A program made the translations under genes and the position numbers. This document shows, one piece after another, positions 17,036-26,018 of a stretch of 64,000 nt of DNA (positions are counted from its first letter, which is position 1; every line of letters begins with the position of its first letter). The DNA lies in contig NZ_JBHFNP010000361.1 of NCBI RefSeq assembly GCF_041929235.1, forward strand, positions 1-64,000. The letters run 5' to 3'. This DNA comes from Microseira sp041929235 (GTDB lineage: Bacteria > Cyanobacteriota > Cyanobacteriia > Cyanobacteriales > Aerosakkonemataceae). The notes under the pieces are model-generated. The model was not told the origin of the DNA and made no database searches. It was given only the letters and a program-made list of their open reading frames with translations.

Positions 17036-18031
17036 TTAACGAATCTCAACCAAAGCCGAGTTCAGCATTTTCCTTGCCTGTCTATATATGTCCCTCGATA
17101 AAACGAAAGGATATTGAATAGTTTTCAGCAATCTAAATAATTTTGGGTGCCTATAGGGGAAAAATGCTTGGTTAAGTTTTTTCCAAACCAGAGGATTTTT
17201 TATGTCTTGCTCAACCAAATATTTTTCTAACCAAGTTAGGTATTTGAATCGTCCAACTTGTTCTACTTCGCGTCCTTTTCCTTCTCTCCATGCAGTTCGC
17301 CAGTAACTATTCGGATGCATTCGGTATCGATCCCAACACTCGCTAGAAACGTATACAGGATATTTCAGAAAAACCTTCGAGTGGAAAACCATATCTTCAT
17401 TGGCGTTTCTGAAATCTTCTTCAAACCCTCCCATATCTTTAAATGTAGAACTGCGGACTATCATGCTGCACGAACAAGGATAGATATCTCTATCTTGCAA
17501 ATAGAGAATGAGCTGCGTCGGTGGCGCGATAAGTTGATCGAATTTAATGCTAGTTATTGTCATTGGATCTGGCTCGTTCTCCGCCAAAGAAAATATCGAA
17601 CGGCAGGGATTATCAGTAGACCAACTGAACCAAAACTGAGTTCTACCGTATAGCATAGCAGCCTCTGGATAGTTCTCAATAATATTTATTTGCTGTTCCA
17701 ATTTATGTGGCAGCCAAACATCATCAGCATCGAGAAAAGCAATGTATTCTCCTTTAGCATGGCGAATACCTAGATTGCGAGTTGCGCTCATTCCCCGATT
17801 TTGATGTTGTTCGTGTTCTAGATAATAAACTTTTTCGGGATAATTCTGGGCATATTTTAAGGCTACAGAAGTGCTTTCATCGGTTGAGCCATCATCTGCC
17901 AGAAAAAGTTCCCAGTTATCATAGGTTTGAGCGAATATACTTTCTATGGCCTCAATGAAGAATTTTTCACCGGCATTGAAAAATATGATAATGCAAGAAA
18001 CTAGGGGTTTTTTATTTGTCTGTTCAAGCAT
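17036..18031 (-). CDS. Glycosyltransferase family 2
   Basis: 331 residues from ATG 18031. It shares PLVSCIIIFFNAGEKFF, DDGSTDESTS, LEHEQHQNRGMSATRNLGIR and AFLDADDVWLPHKL with paralogues at 9241 and 19829. A longer frame exists upstream, but it lies inside the preceding deacetylase gene; starting at 18031 gives an 8-base overlap with that gene's stop, a typical coupled arrangement. The acceptor and donor are unknown. Confidence 0.87.
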   Translation of the reverse strand: MLEQTNKKPLVSCIIIFFNAGEKFFIEAIESIFAQTYDNWELFLADDGSTDESTSVALKYAQNYPEKVYYLEHEQHQNRGMSATRNLGIRHAKGEYIAFLDADDVWLPHKLEQQINIIENYPEAAMLYGRTQFWFSWSTDNPCRSIFSLAENEPDPMTITSIKFDQLIAPPTQLILYLQDRDIYPCSCSMIVRSSTFKDMGGFEEDFRNANEDMVFHSKVFLKYPVYVSSECWDRYRMHPNSYWRTAWREGKGREVEQVGRFKYLTWLEKYLVEQDIKNPLVWKKLNQAFFPYRHPKLFRLLKTIQYPFVLSRDIYRQARKMLNSALVEIR

Positions 18032-19046
18032 AAAACCACCTCGATAGTTGTTTGGCAAATTTATCCCCATTCCAGTTTTTGACGGCAAAGCGAGGCAATT
18101 GAAAACGGTCGCTTTGTTGCCAAGCACTATCCTGAACAGTAGAACAGGCACAGTCAAACCCAAGAGTTCGGGCTAGCTCAACTGTTTGAGCAGAGCGATT
18201 TCCAAAAGGATAAGAAAAACTTGTTATGGGATAATTGAGCAAGTTTTCCAAGAAAACTTTGCTGTCTTGAATCTCATTTTTTTGAACAGTTTCTGAATGT
18301 TCAGAGAGACAGGGATGTGTAACTGTGTGAGCGCCAATTTCTATGAGATTGTTTGCGCCTAGATCGATTAATTCTTCAGGAGATAGAGGGCGATAGGATG
18401 GGAATGAACTCTGCTCAGAGTTGCTCCAGGATTGGATATCTTTGAGGATGCGGAACTGTTCATTGTCTGAGAGCGATCGCATCTTATCCCAGACACAGTA
18501 AAAGAAAAATAGTCGAGAGCCTGGTTTTGCTTTCCAAGGATCGAACTTACTATCTCGTAGATAGTCTTTTTGACTATAATTACTAGCTTGACCTACATCC
18601 CATTGATGAATCTTGCCATCAATACTCAGACTTAGTTTTTCTGGTAAATTTGTCGGTTGTAGCAGCAAACGTTCTAATTCATCCCACCAAAACTCACGCT
18701 CTCCTCCAATATAACCAGTCGTGACAAAGATAGTTGCTGGTATACCATAGGACTCTAGAATTGGTTTGGCATGATAGAGATTATCTGCATAACCGTCATC
18801 AAAGGTGACAACTACTGCTCTTTCTGGTATATTGCCATCCCGATGCGCTTGAACGAATTGTTTGAGGCTAATGGGGTGGGCATATTTAGTTAAAACTTCT
18901 AGTTGTTGGGCGAAGTGTTCTGGTGTGACACAAAGACACCAGGGATCAAAATCTACTTTGGCGATTCTGTGATACATCAAGATCGGTGCTTTTTGGGCTG
19001 AGAATCGCTTTTGGATTTTGTAAACAGCATTCTTAAAGAAATTCAT
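18024..19046 (-). CDS. Polysaccharide deacetylase family protein (NodB-like, CE4)
   Basis: 340 residues. PILMYHRI opens the conserved fold, VVTFDDGYADN carries the metal and catalytic Asp pair (about residues 78-88), and IGAHTVTHPCLSE carries the H-x3-H zinc ligands. The family removes N- or O-acetyl groups from glycans. There is no clear signal peptide. Its start overlaps the preceding methyltransferase stop by ATGA, and its end overlaps the next GT gene by 8 bases, so all three are translated as one unit. It probably trims an acetamido sugar in the glycan made here. Confidence 0.88.
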   Translation of the reverse strand: MNFFKNAVYKIQKRFSAQKAPILMYHRIAKVDFDPWCLCVTPEHFAQQLEVLTKYAHPISLKQFVQAHRDGNIPERAVVVTFDDGYADNLYHAKPILESYGIPATIFVTTGYIGGEREFWWDELERLLLQPTNLPEKLSLSIDGKIHQWDVGQASNYSQKDYLRDSKFDPWKAKPGSRLFFFYCVWDKMRSLSDNEQFRILKDIQSWSNSEQSSFPSYRPLSPEELIDLGANNLIEIGAHTVTHPCLSEHSETVQKNEIQDSKVFLENLLNYPITSFSYPFGNRSAQTVELARTLGFDCACSTVQDSAWQQSDRFQLPRFAVKNWNGDKFAKQLSRWFYA

Positions 19047-19795
19047 GTTAATGCCTCTGGCTTCACTGCCCGAATAGCGATCGCTACTGGATAACTAGGG
19101 TCGCGATAATCTAACTCATCGGTTCGGATTTCTTGGGTACTCAATCCCTGTAGAAATGCTGTGGCTGACAAGACATTGCCAAAGCTTTCAATCTCAATGT
19201 TTTCCGGTGGAAAAACTTCTTCCAACAGTCGTTTTGCCGATAGAGTGGTAAAATTCCAGCACCAACATTTACTCCAATCACTATCGTTTAATGAAGTGAT
19301 GCCAGGAATAGTAACGAGCAAAACACCACCGGGTTTCAAAATTCGATAGGCAGTTTTGATTGCTAGGCGAACTTCGTATATTAGCTGAAGAGTTTGCACT
19401 AGGATAAAGCAGTCAAAAGTATCGGAAGGAATTTGGGGGGCATCAGTTAAATCTCCCACAATCGTTGCTTCTGGGTTCCCTTCTTCGACGTGAAGCACAT
19501 CACTTTGAGTTACGTTTGTGGCACCAAATTTGTAAGTGTAGTAGGCGTCGCCAATTGCCAACACGCGCCCGCGAACATCCTGAGAATGGCGGGACAAAAA
19601 GTTCTCAATGTAGTAGCGGTCAATCGGCACTCCACGGTCTAAGCCCCAATTTGAACTGATCGGTGTTGTGCGTCGCAAATCGCCCCATCGCACCATTCCC
19701 AAAGGCGGGCTGACGCTATAAACGTGCAATTTATTTTTGAGCCATTGGTAGGCAGTGTCTGGTAATGTCCGCTTTGCTATTCGATCTAAATTCAC
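19043..19795 (-). CDS. SAM-dependent methyltransferase domain protein
   Basis: 250 residues matching the C-terminal half of the fused protein at 9241-10887: GLDRGVPIDRYYIENFLSRH, RVLAIGDAYYTYKFG (SAM motif I), NPEATIVGDL, DTFDCFILVQTLQL, RILKPGGVLLVTIPG. It is encoded directly after a GT2 gene (19829-20755) whose product matches the other half, so this locus is the split version of that fusion. Start is GTG at 19795; its stop overlaps the deacetylase ATG (ATGA). Confidence 0.85.
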   Translation of the reverse strand: MNLDRIAKRTLPDTAYQWLKNKLHVYSVSPPLGMVRWGDLRRTTPISSNWGLDRGVPIDRYYIENFLSRHSQDVRGRVLAIGDAYYTYKFGATNVTQSDVLHVEEGNPEATIVGDLTDAPQIPSDTFDCFILVQTLQLIYEVRLAIKTAYRILKPGGVLLVTIPGITSLNDSDWSKCWCWNFTTLSAKRLLEEVFPPENIEIESFGNVLSATAFLQGLSTQEIRTDELDYRDPSYPVAIAIRAVKPEALT

Positions 19796-19828
19796 GCCAA
19801 AAATCTCCTAATAATTAATTGATGGAAC

Positions 19829-20755
19829 CTAATATTTTGGGATCAGCGATTTCACTAACCCTCGGATTTGTCCGTTCGAGCGATCGATCATTTTTTTGAA
19901 CTTAAACAATGTGGGATTGCGATAGGCTAATAATGCGTTGTTAAGGGCCTTCCAGACTTGAGCATCTTGGATTTTCTGAGCGGATAAATAATTTTCTAGC
20001 CAGTTCAAGAAAAACTGACGGACAATCTGATAGTTTCCAGATTTGTTCACAACTGAACCGCAAGAATCTGGGTGCAACCGATATTTATCCCAACACTCAC
20101 CTGAAACAAAAACGGGATATTGAAGATAAAGCTTAGCAAAAAAAGCTTGATCTTCGTATAACTGATAAATTCCCTGATACCCCGCCTCAAATCCGCCCAG
20201 AAGTTCGATAATTTCCCGTCGTAACATAATATCAGAAGGTGGTGGGGGCGTAGCGTGTCCCAAAGGATAGCATTGGGTTAACAGCGTTGGTGGGTGATAG
20301 ATTTGCGGTGAAAGATAAGCATCGGGAATGTAGTCTCTTTGAATATCTTCAGGGTTACCTGTCCAGCTTAACCAATATTGACTGCGCCCATAAACCATCC
20401 CTACATCAGGCTGGGATTCGATGATTTCTACCTGCCGAGCTAATTTGTGAGGTAACCAGACATCATCGGCATCCAGAAAAGCGATGTATTGACCTTTGGC
20501 GTTACGAATACCTAAGTTGCGGGTTGCACTCATACCGCGATTTTGATGGTTTTCGTGTTCAAGATAGCGCACTTTGTCAGGGTATTTTTGAGCGTAGGCT
20601 TGAGCAATGGCGGTACTGCGATCGCTTGAGCCATCATCGGCTAGTAAGAGTTCCCAGTTGTCATAGCTTTGAGCGAATACGCTTTCAATGGCTTCCTCAA
20701 AAAACTTCTCACCATTGAAAAAGATAATGATACAAGAAACTAGGGGTTTGTTCAT
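19829..20755 (-). CDS. Glycosyltransferase family 2
   Basis: A GT-A domain with PLVSCIIIFFNGEKFFEEAI, DDGSSDRSTAIAQ, NRGMSATRNLGIRNAKG and AFLDADDVWLPHKL. Two starts are possible: ATG 20773 (MSKDALMNKP) and ATG 20755 (MNKPLVS). AAGGA lies seven bases before the second, so 20755 is chosen. It is followed 33 bases later by the methyltransferase gene, mirroring the domain order of the fused protein at 9241. Confidence 0.87.
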   Translation of the reverse strand: MNKPLVSCIIIFFNGEKFFEEAIESVFAQSYDNWELLLADDGSSDRSTAIAQAYAQKYPDKVRYLEHENHQNRGMSATRNLGIRNAKGQYIAFLDADDVWLPHKLARQVEIIESQPDVGMVYGRSQYWLSWTGNPEDIQRDYIPDAYLSPQIYHPPTLLTQCYPLGHATPPPPSDIMLRREIIELLGGFEAGYQGIYQLYEDQAFFAKLYLQYPVFVSGECWDKYRLHPDSCGSVVNKSGNYQIVRQFFLNWLENYLSAQKIQDAQVWKALNNALLAYRNPTLFKFKKMIDRSNGQIRGLVKSLIPKY

Positions 20756-20794
20756 CAGGGCATCCTTACTCATTACTTGCTCAAAAACATTTTC

Positions 20795-21820
20795 TCAAAA
20801 AGTCAGGATTGCACGGAAATTGTTTTTTACTTCCCTAAGTATTAATTGTTTCCCCATCCGCAAAATCAGGGGTATTAAACTCCGAATCACTTTTAAGGAA
20901 CGACTACATTTTAGGGCTTCTTGAATTTGAATGGTTGCCGCAGCTAAATCTTCTCGATCGAGCATTTGGGGGACGGTGTATCCAATGGCGTCTAATGCCC
21001 AGTTTACTCTGGCTTGATTGACGAGTTGGTTAGCATTTGTTTGGGGCAGATAGGATTGAAAAATCTCAATTGCCCGACGCACGTCCCGCATGTTTTCACC
21101 TGTACGCATGTGACGTCCGCTACTGGAATTGGAGTGCATTCGGTATAGCGCTAGCGGCTCGACTTCGTACCAAACTGGGTAGTTTGCGGCAATGCGTACC
21201 CACATTTCCCAATCCTCACTCCAGGATAAACGATTATCAAACCCACCAAGCTTTTCGTATACCTCGCGTCGCACAACAATTGAAGGGGTTTGAATGCGCT
21301 GTTCAACTGCGATTCGCTCTAACCAATTACTGAGAACACCACTTTCTTGTTGCTCCAACCAAGTGGGATTTTGCCAATGACTTTGCTCATCCATCAAAAT
21401 TTGGCGACAGAAGGCAGCGCCTATTTCTGGCTTTTGCTCGAATGCTTGTTGCAGCTTGCGATAGAAACCACGGCGCACGCAGTCGTCACCGTGCAGAAGA
21501 TGAATTAGGTGTCCGCGCGATCGCTCTAAGCAAGTTTGAAAATTCTTGACATGGCCTACATTTTGTGGTTGCTGATAGAATCCCACGCGCCCCCGTCCCA
21601 GTTCTTCCACCACTGCAGCTGGATCGTCCTGAGTCGAGCGATCGTCAACCACCTCAATTTGCATCACTTCAGCGCCAGGATCTTGGGCGAGAACGCTAGC
21701 CAGTGTTTGGCGCAGATACTTGGCACAATTATAGGTGGGAATCATTACCGACCACAGGGGGCGAGATACACCCTCTGGGACGGGTGGAAGCGTTGCGCGA
21801 TAGGGATGTTGTTCGTTCAT
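20795..21820 (-). CDS. Glycosyltransferase family 2
   Basis: 341 residues beginning MNEQHPYRATLPPVPEGVSR, then PLWSVMIPTYNCAKYLRQTL, VVDDRSTQDDPAAVV, NVGHVKNFQTCLERSRG and LLHGDDCV (metal site). It is a close paralogue of the protein at 24930-25994 through the whole GT domain. ATG 21820 overlaps the stop of the preceding membrane glycosyltransferase gene as ATGA, which decides the start over the longer open frame. Sugar specificity is unknown. Confidence 0.87.
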   Translation of the reverse strand: MNEQHPYRATLPPVPEGVSRPLWSVMIPTYNCAKYLRQTLASVLAQDPGAEVMQIEVVDDRSTQDDPAAVVEELGRGRVGFYQQPQNVGHVKNFQTCLERSRGHLIHLLHGDDCVRRGFYRKLQQAFEQKPEIGAAFCRQILMDEQSHWQNPTWLEQQESGVLSNWLERIAVEQRIQTPSIVVRREVYEKLGGFDNRLSWSEDWEMWVRIAANYPVWYEVEPLALYRMHSNSSSGRHMRTGENMRDVRRAIEIFQSYLPQTNANQLVNQARVNWALDAIGYTVPQMLDREDLAAATIQIQEALKCSRSLKVIRSLIPLILRMGKQLILREVKNNFRAILTF

Positions 21821-23544
21821 TGCTTCTGGGGGAGGATGCGATAAATTAGCCAGTCTGGGCTTTCTTGTTTCAGTTCGCAAGTACGCTGGATGTACTTTAC
21901 AAAGATGGGGTTGTTTTGCCAAATTTTACTTTTTTGCTTGTTAACAATTCCTAGCCAATCAGCTCCCTGAGCGCGAAGTTGATCTAAATCTGCAATTAAA
22001 GCTTTATCCTCACCCTGGGGTAGGTCATCCCACCAAGGAATGTTTGACCAGGCAGGTGGAAAAACCCACCCACGACGCTGGCTGTAGTAGATGGCAATCG
22101 GATTGCCAATTTCATTGGGTATGGTGGCAACAAGGTCGCCTGGTTGGCTGATTTGGCGCAGTGCTAGTCCCAGTTTGTAGCTTTGCTCAGCATAGGGGTA
22201 GTACATAATCCACAAATTGCGATGCCCAAGTCCACCGATAATCAGCAGGATGGCTGCGATGGTTGCAACTGAAGCGGGCGTTCGCGCGATCCGATGGGTC
22301 AACGATGCGATCGCCAGAATGGCATGTCCTGCCAGTGCTGCTGCTGCCGGGTTAATCAGGTGAAAATTATAGGGCTGATCGACAAGATGCTTCGCTCCAA
22401 TCAAGTAATACATCGCCAACCCAAACACCCACCAGTGAAACAGCCACGTTGCACCAGAATTATCTCCTAACGGTCGATCGGACTCAGCCTTGGGTACTAA
22501 GTTAATCGTTTGAGCCGACGCGGAGAGGGCCAAACGCGGCAACCCGGAGAGATTTTGAGCAAAAATTTCCGCCTCTCCCCGCGTCCTTGCGTCCTCGTGT
22601 CTGCTTATCTGAGCGACATTCGATTCAGAATTACCATTCCATTGGGGAGGGCGAAGCACGAGACCAACAAAAACAAGCACAATTACAGGTTTTGTCCAGA
22701 GCCAGCTGTTCAAACTCTCGTACAATTTTGGCAGGTAATATTGTTCGCTCAACCATTTAGCCAAGCCGTGATCCCAAAGCCAACTACCCGCTCCCGCAAA
22801 GTGATGTGGCGGATAAGTCAGATAAAGATATCTTGCCCAGAGATAGTAGGCAATAACTAACGCAAGGCTGAATACTGCCGCCATACCGATTGCCAACAGC
22901 TTCTTCGGTTGCAGGATGCGTTTCCAACCCAGGATGGCGAGCATCGCGTAGATCATTGGAATCGCGACAACTAAGCCAGTCAGTTTTGTTAAGAAGCCCC
23001 AAGTACCGATCGCAGTAGCAAGTAACAAATATTGCAGGCGTTCCGTTTTGCAGTAAGCAACTAAAAGCCAGCAGCCAGTTGTAACCAGGGCAACCATTGC
23101 GGGATCGGGGAGAAATTGACGTTCGATATAGATACTTCCAGGTAACAGCGCCATCACTGCCGCCCCCATCAATGCATGTTCTTGATCCCAAACACAACTG
23201 ATGAGTTTATAAAGGGCAAAGATACCCCAGACACCAAACATTACTGCTACAGAACGCCCAACCCAGTCATGTTGACCCACAACAACATAAAGCAATGCAG
23301 CAAGATAGCTAACAGTTTGAAACTCGCGTCCGTTGTAACTAGGGCCAGGGCCATCCCAGCTAATTTCCGGGTAAAAGATATTCCAGTTCCGGCGGTAGAA
23401 GTTATCCGCCATCATCGCCGTGCTGGCTTCTCGCCAACTGAAATAATCTATGAAGGGTTGGTTGATATGACGGAACCGCAAAATTGCCGCAACAATCAGG
23501 ATTGCTATCAGCAGATAAGATTGGGTTCGGGAAGATATTTTCAT
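21817..23544 (-). CDS. GT39/ArnT-like membrane glycosyltransferase
   Basis: 575 residues with about 11 hydrophobic helices in the first 450 and a soluble C-terminal domain. After the first helix the loop reads HINQPFIDYFSWREASTAMM, the position of the catalytic acidic residues in GT-C enzymes, and PGSIYIERQFLPDPAM follows between later helices. GT-C enzymes use lipid-phosphate-linked sugars on the periplasmic face. A spacer of about 50 residues after helix 8 (EDARTRGEAEIFAQ) is charged and looks inserted. ATG 23544. Confidence 0.82.
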   Translation of the reverse strand: MKISSRTQSYLLIAILIVAAILRFRHINQPFIDYFSWREASTAMMADNFYRRNWNIFYPEISWDGPGPSYNGREFQTVSYLAALLYVVVGQHDWVGRSVAVMFGVWGIFALYKLISCVWDQEHALMGAAVMALLPGSIYIERQFLPDPAMVALVTTGCWLLVAYCKTERLQYLLLATAIGTWGFLTKLTGLVVAIPMIYAMLAILGWKRILQPKKLLAIGMAAVFSLALVIAYYLWARYLYLTYPPHHFAGAGSWLWDHGLAKWLSEQYYLPKLYESLNSWLWTKPVIVLVFVGLVLRPPQWNGNSESNVAQISRHEDARTRGEAEIFAQNLSGLPRLALSASAQTINLVPKAESDRPLGDNSGATWLFHWWVFGLAMYYLIGAKHLVDQPYNFHLINPAAAALAGHAILAIASLTHRIARTPASVATIAAILLIIGGLGHRNLWIMYYPYAEQSYKLGLALRQISQPGDLVATIPNEIGNPIAIYYSQRRGWVFPPAWSNIPWWDDLPQGEDKALIADLDQLRAQGADWLGIVNKQKSKIWQNNPIFVKYIQRTCELKQESPDWLIYRILPQKQ

Positions 23545-23572
23545 TTAGCTTGCTGCTACCTCCAAAGTTTCG

Positions 23573-24901
23573 TTACCCACCCGATTTCAAGATCAAGTCC
23601 CGTAATTGCCCCCCAACGACCTCCAGGGAAAAGTACTCCTCCACTCGCCGTCGGGCTCGCTTGCCCAACTCGCGCCCCCAATCCGGGTCGTCTAGGATAC
23701 GACCCAAAGCCAGTGTAAACGCTGCTACATCAGAGCGCGGCACTACTAGCCCGCCTGAAGCTTCGCCGTGCTTCAAGATATCCGGAACTCCAGAGGCGGC
23801 GGCGGCAACCAAAGGCAAGCCGCAAGCCATTGCCTCAATCGGTGCGACTGGAAAGCCTTCATAAATCGATGGAAAGGCATAAACATCGCCAGCACAGAGA
23901 AAACGTTGGATTTCGGTGCGGTCAGTGACATATTTATCCAGCCATAAGACATTCTTCATGGGCAGCGCCTCGATGCGATCGCGCAATTTTTCTGCGTCTT
24001 GACCCGTTCCCATTAAATGCAGCCGCAAATCTCGATTTGTCCGTTGGCGGCAAATCTGCTCCCAGGCATCTAACAATAAATCTAAACGTTTTGTAGAAAA
24101 CTCAATCCGTCCATGCCACACTACTACCTGAGCCTCAGCTGGGATACCTAGCTTTTCTCGTGCCTCATTGCGATCGCTCCCATTCCATAGACCCAAATCT
24201 ATCGGGTTGAAGATTTGGGCGGTTTTGTCGGATGGTAAATTATAAGTTTGGCAAACTCGTTCAATTTCCGTTTGCGGCCCAATCGCTAAACCACCACAAG
24301 CTTGCACAGTCAAGCGTCGCAGCAAAAAGCGTGCCAACAAATTCGGATCGTAAGAACCTCCCTGAAACGTTGCCAACACCGGCAAACCCATTAGCCGCCC
24401 CAATAATACGCAAGCGTCGAAGCGTGCAGACTCGTAATCCTGGCAAAAAATAGCACTGCAATTGTAGCGCCGCAATTCTTGAGCCACCAACCCTAATGGT
24501 GTAGCGAGATAGGGTGCTAATTGATTCAGAATTTTCAACCAAATACGGCGAACTCCGCCCACGTCGCCGAAAACCTCTGCAAAACTCCCAGAGGATAAAT
24601 AAGGATTGGGGTTGAGCATCTGGCGGCGAATGGCGCGGTAGCCCTTGGGAACCGGCAGAACGACAATTGTAGAGTCTGTGGGGGCGTATTCATAGCGCAC
24701 TGGTGCATCCACGCGAGCTGAGATTAAGATCAGTACGGTTCGGACTCCGACTCGCCGCAAGCCATCCATGTAACCGAGCATCCAGCCACCTGGGCCATCG
24801 GTGCAGAAAGTTTCCAGGGAAACGCCGATGCTGTCTAAAAAATCTTCCCACACATCGCCCCAAGGCAATAGAGCGATCGCTGGTTCCATTTTGTCAGCCA
24901 T
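23573..24901 (-). CDS. Glycosyltransferase family 4
   Basis: GT-B enzyme: IALLPWGDVWEDFLDSIGVS near the N-terminus, VVVWHGRIEFSTKRLDLLLD opening the donor domain, LHLMGTGQDAEKL, FLCAGDVYAFPSIYEGFPVA and PIEAMACGLPLVAAAASGVP. The open frame starts upstream with TTG 24967 and has ATGs at 24943/24940, which overlap the preceding gene; ATG 24901 is preceded by GGGGGA and gives the usual short N-terminus, so it is preferred without certainty. Confidence 0.85.
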   Translation of the reverse strand: MADKMEPAIALLPWGDVWEDFLDSIGVSLETFCTDGPGGWMLGYMDGLRRVGVRTVLILISARVDAPVRYEYAPTDSTIVVLPVPKGYRAIRRQMLNPNPYLSSGSFAEVFGDVGGVRRIWLKILNQLAPYLATPLGLVAQELRRYNCSAIFCQDYESARFDACVLLGRLMGLPVLATFQGGSYDPNLLARFLLRRLTVQACGGLAIGPQTEIERVCQTYNLPSDKTAQIFNPIDLGLWNGSDRNEAREKLGIPAEAQVVVWHGRIEFSTKRLDLLLDAWEQICRQRTNRDLRLHLMGTGQDAEKLRDRIEALPMKNVLWLDKYVTDRTEIQRFLCAGDVYAFPSIYEGFPVAPIEAMACGLPLVAAAASGVPDILKHGEASGGLVVPRSDVAAFTLALGRILDDPDWGRELGKRARRRVEEYFSLEVVGGQLRDLILKSGG

Positions 24902-24929
24902 AGGGTTAACATCCCCCTGCAAGTCCGAC

Positions 24930-25994
24930 TCAGTTAGCATCATGGCATTTAATTTCTTCTTGTGCAAATTTTGTTTTGGGTTTGAATAACGATGCTTCGA
25001 GTACCGTCTGTTGCAGCCACTTTTTACTTGCCCTGAGCATTAACCAAACTGCTAAGGCGATTTCTGCCGGATTATGGCTGCACAAAAGTCCTTCACGAAT
25101 CTGAGCGATCGCTGCAACGACATCGCCCTTGTCAATCATCTGCCCTGCGATGTAAAAAGCCCAATCAGCCCAACTCGATCCGGCTTTACGGGATAGTTCT
25201 CCAGCAATATGTGGGGGTAAATAAGCGCGAGTAATCTCTGTCGCCATACGAACATCGCGAATATTTTGACCCGTGCGGATCGAGCGTTTGGTGATCGAAT
25301 TCGAGCGATCGCGGTAAAGTACTAATGGCTCGACTTCGTAAGCGATTGAGTATTGGGCGGCAATTCGTACCCACATTTCCCAATCCTCGCCGCAGCTTTT
25401 CATGCGACAATCAAACCCACCGAGTTGTTCGTAAACCTCCCGCCGGACAACCATCGCGGGAGTTTGCAGCGTTAGTTCGGTAGCAATTCGCTCTAACCAA
25501 TTATTCAGAATGCCGCTTTGGTTTTGCTCCAGGGGGATGAAACGCTGCCAATGCCCCCAATCGTCCATAATAATTTGGCGGCAAAAGCCAGCGCCTATCT
25601 GTGGATATTGCTCGAATAGAGCTTGGATTTTGCGGTAGAAGCCATCCATCACGCAATCGTCACCGTGGAGCAGGTGGATTAGGTGTCCGCGCGATCGCTG
25701 CAAGCAGGTGGCAAAATTTTTGATATAGCCTACATTCTGCGGCTGTTGATAGAACTCCACGCGCCCCCGTCCCAGTTCTTCCACCACTGCTGCTGGATCG
25801 TCCTGGGTCGAGCGATCGTCAACTACCTGAATTTGCATCACTTCAGCGCCAGGATCTTGGGATAACACGCTCGCCAATGTCTCGCGCAGATAATTGGCAC
25901 AATTATAGGTTGGAATCATCACCGACCACAGGGGGCGCGATACGCCCTCTGGAACTGGTGGAATCGTTGCCCGATCAGGATGTGGTTCGTTCAT
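24930..25994 (-). CDS. Glycosyltransferase family 2
   Basis: 354 residues, MNEPHPDRATIPPVPEGVSR then the same GT2 motifs as the paralogue at 20795 (PLWSVMIPTYNCANYLRETL, VVDDRSTQDDPAAVV, LLHGDDCV). It retains SCGEDWEMWVRIAAQ, the catalytic E-D-W segment. The two genes are separated by a GT39 gene and a GT4 gene, suggesting duplication of a block within the locus. ATG 25994. Confidence 0.87.
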   Translation of the reverse strand: MNEPHPDRATIPPVPEGVSRPLWSVMIPTYNCANYLRETLASVLSQDPGAEVMQIQVVDDRSTQDDPAAVVEELGRGRVEFYQQPQNVGYIKNFATCLQRSRGHLIHLLHGDDCVMDGFYRKIQALFEQYPQIGAGFCRQIIMDDWGHWQRFIPLEQNQSGILNNWLERIATELTLQTPAMVVRREVYEQLGGFDCRMKSCGEDWEMWVRIAAQYSIAYEVEPLVLYRDRSNSITKRSIRTGQNIRDVRMATEITRAYLPPHIAGELSRKAGSSWADWAFYIAGQMIDKGDVVAAIAQIREGLLCSHNPAEIALAVWLMLRASKKWLQQTVLEASLFKPKTKFAQEEIKCHDAN

Positions 25995-26018
25995 AAAAAT
26001 TAGGCTGTTACATAATCG

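Noticed and set aside
22510..25865. Plus-strand open frames opposite the glycosyltransferases (including 180 and 126 codons at 23.2-23.9 kb)
   Set aside because: They mirror well supported minus-strand genes; Arg/Ser/Pro-rich antisense composition only.
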